Shown piece by piece: positions 25,275 through 32,603 of a stretch of 64,000 nt of DNA. Below the pieces are notes generated by a model. That model searched no databases. It worked only from the letters and a program-made list of their open reading frames with translations, and had not been told where the DNA came from. The position numbers and the translations under genes are program-made. The stretch's first letter is position 1. Each line of letters opens with the position of its first letter. Location of the stretch: positions 2,170,001 to 2,234,000 of the forward strand of contig NZ_WVHL01000005.1 in assembly GCF_009861525.1 (NCBI RefSeq), given 5' to 3'. The DNA is from Pseudomonas sp. LD120 (lineage in GTDB: Bacteria; Pseudomonadota; Gammaproteobacteria; Pseudomonadales; Pseudomonadaceae).

Positions 25275-26153
25275 ATGAGCCTAACCTTATTTCGTGAGAG
25301 CTATCTGGCTGCGGTCCGTACTAAGGACTACAAGTCTTTGGCATCTTTGTACGCGGCAGATGCTATTCGCAAGTCTCCCGGACAACCTGACCGCATTGGC
25401 GTGACGCAGATCCTCGAGCACTACCAGGAATGGCAGGGCACCTTCGCCGACATGCAACTGGCCGACCGCATCCTGTTTCTCAAGGACAATGTGCTCATCG
25501 CCGTGTGGGGCTGGAAGGGGCGGCACGCCCAGACCTACATGGGCGTTGAGCCAAGCAACAAGGAAGTTGGCCTGATCGCCGCCAGCCTGTTCTGGTTCGA
25601 CAGCGATTTTCGCGTGACCAAGGAACACACCTACGAGGATCCCTACACCCTGCTGATCCAGCTCGGTGTGATCGATGACCAGGGGCGCAGCGTGCCGTCG
25701 CTGACCGAGCCGTGCGAGATCTACGACTGCAAGACGCTGAAGCCGCGCTTCGAGAACCTGGCCAAGATGCGCCACTACAACGAGCTGCTGCTGAGCAAGC
25801 AGCTGGAGCCGTGGCTCGACTGCATGAGCGACGACATCGAATGGGATGACCAGATGGTCCCCGGCCTGGCCGTGGGCAAGGAACATTCGCGGGACGACTT
25901 CGTGATGCTGGCCGAAGCCTTCCCCGATGCGTCCATCAACATGACCAACATGTGGTCGGTAGGGGACTTCGTGATTCACCAGGGGATCTTCACCGCGACG
26001 CACAAGGGGCCTCTCAAAGGCATTCCCGCGTCCAACCGGGTGGTCAACGTGGACAACATGGATATTGCCTACTTTGACGGCAATGTGATCCGCAAGGGCT
26101 GGACCTTCGGCAATACCCTGGACATGGGTTCGCAAATGGGGATGGGTAAATGA
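25275..26153 (+). CDS. Tandem SnoaL-like protein
   Basis: This 292-residue protein reads as two NTF2/SnoaL-like domains. The first (residues ~1-125) has YLAAVRTKDYKSLASLYAADA. The second (residues ~160-285) has the clearer signature: HYNELLLSK, AEAFPDASINM, GDFVIHQGIFTATHKG, IPASNR. SnoaL-type proteins act as polyketide cyclases, dehydratases, isomerases or hydroxylases on small substrates, and tandem forms are less common. ATG 25275 follows the previous stop by 5 bp; a TTG four codons earlier overlaps that gene. The stop overlaps the GST start (ATGA). Confidence 0.8.
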   Translation: MSLTLFRESYLAAVRTKDYKSLASLYAADAIRKSPGQPDRIGVTQILEHYQEWQGTFADMQLADRILFLKDNVLIAVWGWKGRHAQTYMGVEPSNKEVGLIAASLFWFDSDFRVTKEHTYEDPYTLLIQLGVIDDQGRSVPSLTEPCEIYDCKTLKPRFENLAKMRHYNELLLSKQLEPWLDCMSDDIEWDDQMVPGLAVGKEHSRDDFVMLAEAFPDASINMTNMWSVGDFVIHQGIFTATHKGPLKGIPASNRVVNVDNMDIAYFDGNVIRKGWTFGNTLDMGSQMGMGK

Positions 26154-26794
26154 CTGCGCACGGCATGAAGTTGATCGGCAACGAAAACAGCGCCTGCACC
26201 CGCAGTGTGCTGATGGTTCTGAAGGAAAAGAACACGCCGGCGGAGTTTGTCAGCATCGATCTGGGGACCGGTGCGCACAAGTCGGACGAGCATCTGAGTC
26301 TCAACCCGTTCGGCAAGGTTCCGGTGCTGATCCACGGTGACCTGACCCTTTACGAGTCGCAGGCCATCAACCGTTATCTGGAGGCGATCCTGCCCGGCAC
26401 TTCGTTGATCCCGCAGAACCCGCAAGACATTGCGCGGATGGATCAGTGGCTGAGCGTGGACTCCAGCTACTTCACGCCCCAGGCCTATGCCCTGGTCTGG
26501 CAAAAGCTGTTCTTGCCCATGTACGGCGGGCAGACTGACCAGGCAGCGGTCAAGGAGGCCGAGGAGAAGCTGAACGCCATCTACGCCGCCATGGATCGCG
26601 CCATTGGCGAGGAGGGGCGGTTCCTGGTGGGCGACTCGCTGTCCCTGGCCGACCTGGCGTTTGTCCAGTACACCGATTACATCCTCAAGGCGCAGAGCGA
26701 AAGCATCGTCTTCAACTACGAGAACGTGCGCCGCTGGTGGTACGGCCTGACTCAGCGCGAGTCTTACAAAGACCCGCTCTCGGTCATTCTCTGA
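26150..26794 (+). CDS. Glutathione S-transferase-family protein
   Basis: A 214-residue GST. The thioredoxin-fold N-terminal domain has NENSACTRSVLMVL (catalytic Ser/Cys position), NPFGKVPVLIHGD (cis-Pro loop) and LYESQAINRYLE (glutathione-binding Glu-Ser). The C-terminal all-helical domain includes LVGDSLSLADLAFVQYTDYI. It may conjugate glutathione, or gamma-glutamylcysteine made by the ligase later in the cluster, to an activated intermediate, or catalyse an isomerisation. It is coupled to the SnoaL gene. A strong stem-loop follows at 26800. Confidence 0.9.
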   Translation: MTAHGMKLIGNENSACTRSVLMVLKEKNTPAEFVSIDLGTGAHKSDEHLSLNPFGKVPVLIHGDLTLYESQAINRYLEAILPGTSLIPQNPQDIARMDQWLSVDSSYFTPQAYALVWQKLFLPMYGGQTDQAAVKEAEEKLNAIYAAMDRAIGEEGRFLVGDSLSLADLAFVQYTDYILKAQSESIVFNYENVRRWWYGLTQRESYKDPLSVIL

Positions 26795-26799
26795 ATCAT

Positions 26800-26825
26800 G
26801 CATGGCGTGCCACGGCACGCCATGC
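26800..26825 (+). promoter_or_regulatory. Intra-operon stem-loop
   Basis: GCATGGCGTGCC and GGCACGCCATGC are perfect 12-bp arms around AC, between the GST and ATP-grasp genes. No T-run follows, so it is more likely an mRNA-stability or processing element than a full terminator. Confidence 0.6.
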
Positions 26826-26863
26826 CCACCCTCGGTAGCAGATAGCAACGCGGAGATTGTGCG

Positions 26864-27835
26864 ATGAGCACTTCAGCCAGAAGTCGTCGTTCGGTAGTAC
26901 TGTGGATGTATGAAAACGACAACGGTCATATTCCCAAGCAAATGCTTCGTGAGTTGCTTGAGGAAAAAGGCTTTGTGGTTTTTTCCGATTTCGACATGCG
27001 CCAATGCCATGTCATTTCCGGCAAGGTCTATACCGCCTGTGGGCGCTGTCTCAGTGAGTTCGATGCCCTGTTTCATATGAACGCCGATGAACAGTCGCCG
27101 TATCAGGCCGATATTCTTCGGGCGTTGCAGGACAGTGGTGTAGCGGTGGTGAACGAGTGTGTTTCATTCTTCAACTGCCGCGACAAGTTCAAGGCCAACC
27201 AGCTGTTGCGCATGCATGGAGTGAACGTACCCGACTCCGCATTGCTGGGTAGCCAGATTGATGCTGCGGTCATTCACCAACTCTTTGCGCGCTGGGGCAG
27301 CCTGGTCTACAAGCCCCGTTCGGGCCATGGGGCCGTGGGTGTCATGCGCTTTGTGGAGGCCGAACAGTTCATCGATTTCATCCAGGCGACGGCGCACTTT
27401 CTCGGTGATTACTACGTTGAGCAATACATCGAGTTTGGCGACTACGATTGTCGGGTCGAGATCTTCAACGGCGAGTTGATGGGTGGCTACAGCCGCAAGA
27501 AGAAACACAGCTTCAAGACCAACATTTGCGCCGGTGGTGAAATGACGCCGCGCATCCTGGGGGGCGAAGTTGAAGTGGCACTCAAGGCCGCCCAGGTGTT
27601 GGGAATCAATGGGACGATCGTCGACATGGTCCAGTCGACTGCCGACCGCCAGTTCTATGTCCTCGAGGTCAATCCCCTGCTGGGCATCTTCGTCGAATCG
27701 GCCATGCGTGCCGGCACCAAGATGCCCGATACCGAGCCTGACCAGCGTTACTCCTATGACCGACTGAAGCTGGACTCGATTGCCAGCTACCTCGATGCGC
27801 TGCCTGCGCGCCAGTCACTGACACCGACGCCATGA
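26864..27835 (+). CDS. ATP-grasp ligase (RimK-like)
   Basis: This 323-residue enzyme has the ATP-grasp architecture: an N-terminal pre-ATP-grasp domain (FDALFHMNADE... NECVSFFNCRDKFKANQLL), the glycine-rich loop VYKPRSGHGAVGVMRF near residue 147, DYYVEQYIEFGDYDCRVEIFNGE, and a metal-binding FYVLEVNPLLGIF near residue 264. These enzymes form amide or peptide bonds through acyl phosphates. It may join an amino acid to the scaffold, possibly Glu as a protecting group, given the C26-type hydrolase next door. It has its own start 69 bp after the GST gene. Confidence 0.85.
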   Translation: MSTSARSRRSVVLWMYENDNGHIPKQMLRELLEEKGFVVFSDFDMRQCHVISGKVYTACGRCLSEFDALFHMNADEQSPYQADILRALQDSGVAVVNECVSFFNCRDKFKANQLLRMHGVNVPDSALLGSQIDAAVIHQLFARWGSLVYKPRSGHGAVGVMRFVEAEQFIDFIQATAHFLGDYYVEQYIEFGDYDCRVEIFNGELMGGYSRKKKHSFKTNICAGGEMTPRILGGEVEVALKAAQVLGINGTIVDMVQSTADRQFYVLEVNPLLGIFVESAMRAGTKMPDTEPDQRYSYDRLKLDSIASYLDALPARQSLTPTP

Positions 27836-27842
27836 AACCTGA

Positions 27843-27864
27843 GCACTGCGCGCATGCGCGGTGC
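27843..27864 (+). promoter_or_regulatory. Second intra-operon stem-loop
   Basis: GCACTGCGC and GCGCGGTGC pair (one G-U) around GCAT in the 51-bp gap between the ATP-grasp and hydrolase genes. With the stem-loop at 26800 it brackets the ATP-grasp gene. No T-run follows. Confidence 0.5.
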
Positions 27865-27886
27865 AGGTACCTATTCAGGGAATTGA

Positions 27887-28678
27887 ATGATGCAGCCCGT
27901 TATTCTCATCAGCGCCGCACGCCAGCGGCTGGCTATCAATCACTCCGCTGCCTTGGCGATGAACGTACTCAATTGCAGTTTCACCGAGCTGTTGATCAGC
28001 CTGGGCTGTGTTCCGCTGATGGTGGTGCCGGGGATGCCCGTTGAGGCGTTGGAGCGCCTGTTCAGTATTGCCGATGGGCTGTTGCTGGGCTCCGGTCAGG
28101 ACCTTTGTCCGAGCAGTTACGGTGAGGAGTGCGAGGTCAGCTATTCGGCGCAGGTCTCGGGAATCGGTGAGCCTTACAAGCGGCCGCTGATGCTCAGTCC
28201 CGACAAGGACCGTGACGCACTGGAGTTGGCCTTGTACCGGCAGGCCAGGTCCCGGCGGCTACCGATTCTCGGGGTCTGCCGGGGCCTGCAATTGATCAAC
28301 GTTGCCGAAGGCGGCTCGCTGCATCAGGAGATCCCCGACCGAGGGGTCGAGCACGCGATCGACCCCGATGGCTGGATCAACTATCACCCGGTGGACGTCG
28401 ATCCGCAGAGCCGGCTCTATCGGATAATCGACAAGCGCAGCTTCAGCGTTTCGTCGGTGCACCACCAGGCGATCAAGCACCTGGCGCCGGGCTTGAAAGC
28501 CTGCGCGATGGCCGCCGATGGGATGGTCGAGGCGGTGGAGCTGGCCAGTCACGAGCATTTCGTCCTGGGGCTGCAGGGGCATATAGAAAAGACCCTGATC
28601 AATCATCCCGAACACCTGCAGATATGGAAAACATTCGCCAGTGAGGCTGCCACAAGGAGTCGGCAACATGTCAATTGA
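27887..28678 (+). CDS. Peptidase C26 / gamma-glutamyl hydrolase-type class I amidotransferase
   Basis: This 263-residue protein resembles PuuD-like gamma-glutamyl-GABA hydrolases. Nucleophile Cys lies in PILGVCRGLQLINVAEGG near residue 130. The VHHQAIK segment is near residue 198, and the His/Glu pair is in GLQGHIEKTLINHPE (GHIE in place of the common WHPE). It would hydrolyse a gamma-glutamyl amide, removing Glu after it has served as carrier or protecting group. Partners in the cluster are the ATP-grasp ligase upstream and the glutamate-cysteine ligase downstream. The start ATG 27887 gives MMQPVILISAAR. Confidence 0.88.
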   Translation: MMQPVILISAARQRLAINHSAALAMNVLNCSFTELLISLGCVPLMVVPGMPVEALERLFSIADGLLLGSGQDLCPSSYGEECEVSYSAQVSGIGEPYKRPLMLSPDKDRDALELALYRQARSRRLPILGVCRGLQLINVAEGGSLHQEIPDRGVEHAIDPDGWINYHPVDVDPQSRLYRIIDKRSFSVSSVHHQAIKHLAPGLKACAMAADGMVEAVELASHEHFVLGLQGHIEKTLINHPEHLQIWKTFASEAATRSRQHVN

Positions 28679-29876
28679 ACACTTCCAGGTTCCCCTTTAT
28701 CAGCCCTTGATGAAGAGCCTCGACGCATTCTTCGAGGCGGGCGACTGCGCCGATATTCCGCTGTTGAGCAAGCAGGTAATCATTTCCGGGTTTCCTGGAA
28801 ACTTCATGACCCAGGCGATGCGCGTCGGCATCGAGGGCGGCGATGTCGAGTTCGCCAATACCTCCGGGAGCAGCTCCCAGATTCTCCAGATCATTCGTTA
28901 CAAGGGCTGGTGGGGGCGTGAGTTCAAGCGCGCCTATCAGCGGGTGGCGGACATGGTTGGCTATTCGATGGAGCACGACAGGAAAGCGGTACTGACGACG
29001 GCGGCCTGTTCCGCGGTGTCGTGCTTTCTTGACGACCCGGACTACCAGCAGCGCATCCACAATGGGGTGCTGAGCCTGAATACGCATCCGGACCCTACGC
29101 GCTGGACGCTCAGCGATATCCAGCGCATCGATGCCGAACTGCGGATGTTTGCGCCAAGACTTCTGGAGATAGATCCGACCTATCTCGCGATCTTCCTCAG
29201 CAAGCGTGCGCAGTACCGGATTGCCGAGCCTCTTTATATCCCTGACTACATCGCAGCCTCCTACGAGTACATGACCACCAATGTTCGCCGGCTGATCGAG
29301 AGCGCCTATGGTTTGCCGGTACTCAGCATGTATGGCTCGACGGAGTTGGGTGTGCTGTTCATGCAGAATCGCAGCGGCACTTTTGTCCGTTGTGGCCACG
29401 ACACACTGGTCGAACTCAGGCCGTACCTGGCCCGGCGCAATCTGTTCGAGTTGATTGTCACGTCCTGGAAAAACCCGCTGATGCCTTTGTTGCGCTATGC
29501 CACCGGGGACCTTGTCGAAGTGCCGGAAGGCGAGTGGTCGAATAAGGTCTTCGGCACCGTGGATGACATTCCGTTGCTGAAGCTGCATGGCCGTATCAGG
29601 GACTGCCTGGTGGCCGATGATGGGGAGCTCAAGACCCTCGCCGATCTTGACGAGTTGTTTGCCGTTTCCGCGCCTTGGGTCCGGCAGTATCAACTGCAGG
29701 TGACCGAGCACAAGGTCACGCTGTTCTACGTTTCGGATGTCCAGGAACACGACGCCGCCCTGCCGGCCGTCGAGCGGTGCCTGCGTGGCTGGTTTGGCCA
29801 TATGCGTAGTGTTGAATCAATGGCTGTTCCAAGCATTGCGCCGCAAGCCTCGGGAAAGTTTGCAATTATCAAATAG
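28668..29876 (+). CDS. Adenylate-forming enzyme, phenylacetate-CoA-ligase/CapK-like
   Basis: This 402-residue protein belongs to the ANL-like PaaK/CapK group. NTSGSSSQ near residue 64 is the phosphate-loop motif. SMYGSTELGVLF near residue 222 is the adenine/acyl site, RYATGDLVEVP follows, and GRIRDCLV marks the hinge. It should activate a carboxylate as an acyl-adenylate for transfer to CoA, an amine or a thiol. No carrier protein is visible in the cluster. It overlaps the hydrolase gene by 11 bp, with AAGGAGTCGGCAAC before its ATG. Confidence 0.85.
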   Translation: MSIEHFQVPLYQPLMKSLDAFFEAGDCADIPLLSKQVIISGFPGNFMTQAMRVGIEGGDVEFANTSGSSSQILQIIRYKGWWGREFKRAYQRVADMVGYSMEHDRKAVLTTAACSAVSCFLDDPDYQQRIHNGVLSLNTHPDPTRWTLSDIQRIDAELRMFAPRLLEIDPTYLAIFLSKRAQYRIAEPLYIPDYIAASYEYMTTNVRRLIESAYGLPVLSMYGSTELGVLFMQNRSGTFVRCGHDTLVELRPYLARRNLFELIVTSWKNPLMPLLRYATGDLVEVPEGEWSNKVFGTVDDIPLLKLHGRIRDCLVADDGELKTLADLDELFAVSAPWVRQYQLQVTEHKVTLFYVSDVQEHDAALPAVERCLRGWFGHMRSVESMAVPSIAPQASGKFAIIK

Positions 29877-29921
29877 CGGGTTCGTGAAGAGTCGTCCCTC
29901 ATTAAAAAAAGAGAGAATGTT

Positions 29922-31133
29922 ATGCAAGCCTTGGATGTGAAATACATGGTGTTGCCGGATGCGCGCAGTGACTTTCCGTTCTTTCGGGATAATCAGCGGA
30001 TCTACCTGGACAGTTCATCCACCTCGTTGAAACCCGCGTCGGTGATCAGCGCCATCACTGACTTTTACCTGCATGCCGGTAGCAATGTCGGGCGCTCCAA
30101 TCATCAGTACGCTCAGTTGTCCACCCAACTGTTTGAGTCGTCGCGCAACAAGCTGGCCTGCTTTCTGGGGTGCAGCGCCGACGAAGTGATCTTTACCGCC
30201 AATTGCACGGACTCGATCAATCTGCTCGCCCACGCTTTGGCGTTGGGCAAGGGCGACCATGTAGTGGTTTCGCCCCTGGAGCACCATTCCAATCTCCTGC
30301 CCTGGTTATCCAGGTGTCGAGTCACGGTTGCCCGTCTGGATCAGAACGGTTGTATCGACCTGGATCATCTGGATTCGTTGCTTGCCGCCGACCCGGCCCG
30401 GCTGGTCGCGGTCTGCCATGCATCGAATGTCACCGGCAACGTGCAACCCGTCAGGCAAATCTGTCAGATCGCCCGGGCGCGGGGGGCGCTGAGCCTGCTG
30501 GATGCGGCGCAGACCGTTGGCCATATCCCGGTCAATGTCGGGCAGATCGATTGTGATTTTCTCGCCCTTTCCGGGCACAAGATGTTCGGCCCCTCGGGGA
30601 TTGGCGCGCTGTACATGCGGCGTGATCTCCAGGCGTCGATGCACAGCTATCGCTATGGCGGCGGCATGGTCAACAAAGTGGAGCAGGGCGACGTCAGTTA
30701 TCAATCCGGCCCTGGTCGGTTCGAGGCCGGCACGCCGAACATTGAAGGCGCCATCGGGCTGGGGGCGGCGGTCGACTATATCAACGGCCTGGGCGGGCAG
30801 TGGGTGCAAGACCACGATGAGGATCTGGAGCGCTATTTCCTGTCGCAGATTCAATCGGTGCGCAATATTGAAATCGCCTTCCCCGTCGGGCCACAGCACC
30901 TGCCGATTTTTCCTCTGGTTGCCGTCGGCAAGGTCGATATCGGCTTCGTCTCGCGGATTCTTTCCGATCGTTACGACATTGCGCTGAGTTCCGGATACCA
31001 GTGCAACCAGCCGCTCTACCGCAACAGTGGAATTAATGGCGCCTTGCGGGTCTCGATGCATCTTTACAACAGTCGTGAAGATATCGACACGTTGGTGATG
31101 GCACTCACTGATCTCCAGGATCTGCTGGCTTAG
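29922..31133 (+). CDS. Class V aminotransferase-fold PLP enzyme, cysteine-desulfurase/C-S-lyase type
   Basis: This 403-residue SufS-like enzyme has the PLP-binding Lys in LALSGHKMFGPSGIGALYM (near residue 224), with THxxxSN-like CHASNVTGN and DAAQTVGHIPVNV upstream. The Cys loop SGYQCNQPL near residue 359 keeps the residue that accepts sulfur in SufS desulfurases. It could mobilise sulfur from cysteine as a persulfide, or cleave a C-S bond of a cysteine conjugate. No SufE or other sulfur-carrier gene is nearby. It fits a sulfur-incorporation step together with the glutamate-cysteine ligase, GST and C26 hydrolase. Confidence 0.88.
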   Translation: MQALDVKYMVLPDARSDFPFFRDNQRIYLDSSSTSLKPASVISAITDFYLHAGSNVGRSNHQYAQLSTQLFESSRNKLACFLGCSADEVIFTANCTDSINLLAHALALGKGDHVVVSPLEHHSNLLPWLSRCRVTVARLDQNGCIDLDHLDSLLAADPARLVAVCHASNVTGNVQPVRQICQIARARGALSLLDAAQTVGHIPVNVGQIDCDFLALSGHKMFGPSGIGALYMRRDLQASMHSYRYGGGMVNKVEQGDVSYQSGPGRFEAGTPNIEGAIGLGAAVDYINGLGGQWVQDHDEDLERYFLSQIQSVRNIEIAFPVGPQHLPIFPLVAVGKVDIGFVSRILSDRYDIALSSGYQCNQPLYRNSGINGALRVSMHLYNSREDIDTLVMALTDLQDLLA

Positions 31134-31148
31134 TAGGAGGGAATCAAT

Positions 31149-32513
31149 ATGGCCGCTGAATTGCTGGAAGTATTGGGCGCAAGCACCATCACCAAGGAAG
31201 ATTGCATTGCCTATTTTCATCGGCATATAAAACGCCGGACTTCGGCATTGATCGGACTTGAGTACGAGTTGATCCTGATTGATAAGGCGACTTCCCTGAG
31301 TGTGCCGTTCTTTGGCTTGCGCAGCCTGTCGAGCATCTTCAAGGGCTTGCTGGCATATGGCTATTTGCCGGTTTATGACGATGGCTTGATTATCGGTTTG
31401 AGGCGCGGCGGCACGGTCATCAGCCTGGAGCCCGGTGGCCAGGTGGAGTTCTCTTCATCGGCGCTGCGTCTGGTGTCCGATGTTGTTATCGAACTTGAAG
31501 TGTTTCTGCGGGAACTGGATCAGGTCTGCCAGTGCCTGGCCATTTCGTTGCTGCCCATCGGTTATCGGCCTTACGGGGGCGTGGCGTCGGTGGCGACGGT
31601 GCCGCGCACTCGCTACTTGCACATGATGCCTATCCTGGAAAAGGTCTCGGGGGCTTCGGCCGGGCAGAAGATGACGGCCTCGATGCAGGTTTCCGTCGAC
31701 TACTTCTCCGAGCGGCATGCGGGCAAGTTGTTGCAGTTGGGGGTTGCCTGTCAGCCTTACATCGTCGCGTTGTTCGCCAACTCCCCGTACTTTTCGGCGG
31801 CCACCAGCCGCTATAAAAGTCATCGGATGCATGCCTGGACCCAATTCGATCAGCAACGCTCCGGGATTCCCGAGTTCATGTTGCGCGCACACTTCAGCGC
31901 CCATACCTTTGAGCACTATGTTGACTGGGCCCTGGAGAAACCGCTGCTGTTCATTCAGCGTGAAGGGCAGTTGATCCACATGAACGACCTGAGTTTTCGC
32001 GACTACATGCGCCGGGGGGCGGCCTCGGGCGCTGCCACGCTTCAGGATTGGATCATGCACCTGGGTACCCTCTACCCTGAGGCCCGGCTGAAGAACATTG
32101 TCGAGTTTCGCTCGGCCGACACCTGTGCGCCTCACTTCGCCGCTTCACTCGCGGCCTTCTGGAAGGGCCTGGCCTATAGCGAAGAGGCTCTTGATGCCGC
32201 GTTGGACATGCTGGGCGGGCAGACTTCCGTCGAGTTGAATCGCAAGTATGCCCAGGCCGCGGAGTTCGGCATGGCCGGGGTCGATGGGGCGGGGAACTCG
32301 CTGGCCGAAGGGATTCGACGCCTGGTCGGGCTGGCCGCTCAGGGGTTGCAGTATCAGGGTGCATCCAAGCTCGAGAGTGGTTATCTGCAAGCGCTGAACG
32401 AGATGATCGCAACTGGGCAATCGGCAGCGGATCTAATGCTCAACAAGGGCGTGCCTATATGCTTGGGCGCAAACCCGAAAACAGCTTATTCGAACATTAA
32501 GTGCGTCTCCTAA
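31149..32513 (+). CDS. Glutamate-cysteine ligase family protein (plant/EgtA-type GCS2)
   Basis: This 454-residue protein resembles the GCS2 group that includes plant GshA and mycobacterial EgtA, not the gammaproteobacterial GshA. Signature segments are LIGLEYELILID near residue 36, ISLEPGGQVEFSSS near residue 95 (acidic metal/substrate residues) and NIVEFRSADTCAP near residue 316. The expected reaction is ATP-dependent formation of gamma-glutamylcysteine, or a related gamma-glutamyl amide. It is 15 bp downstream of the PLP gene with GTAGGAGGG upstream. A second, cluster-specific supply of gamma-glutamylcysteine is inferred. It could instead glutamylate an intermediate. Confidence 0.85.
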   Translation: MAAELLEVLGASTITKEDCIAYFHRHIKRRTSALIGLEYELILIDKATSLSVPFFGLRSLSSIFKGLLAYGYLPVYDDGLIIGLRRGGTVISLEPGGQVEFSSSALRLVSDVVIELEVFLRELDQVCQCLAISLLPIGYRPYGGVASVATVPRTRYLHMMPILEKVSGASAGQKMTASMQVSVDYFSERHAGKLLQLGVACQPYIVALFANSPYFSAATSRYKSHRMHAWTQFDQQRSGIPEFMLRAHFSAHTFEHYVDWALEKPLLFIQREGQLIHMNDLSFRDYMRRGAASGAATLQDWIMHLGTLYPEARLKNIVEFRSADTCAPHFAASLAAFWKGLAYSEEALDAALDMLGGQTSVELNRKYAQAAEFGMAGVDGAGNSLAEGIRRLVGLAAQGLQYQGASKLESGYLQALNEMIATGQSAADLMLNKGVPICLGANPKTAYSNIKCVS

Positions 32514-32603
32514 AGCAATCTGCCGCGCGTTGCGAATGGTAGTCGACTGTAATATATTCCGCCCTCGTAAATGAGTGCGTGCGGCATTTTTCAGGAGTTG
32601 TTC

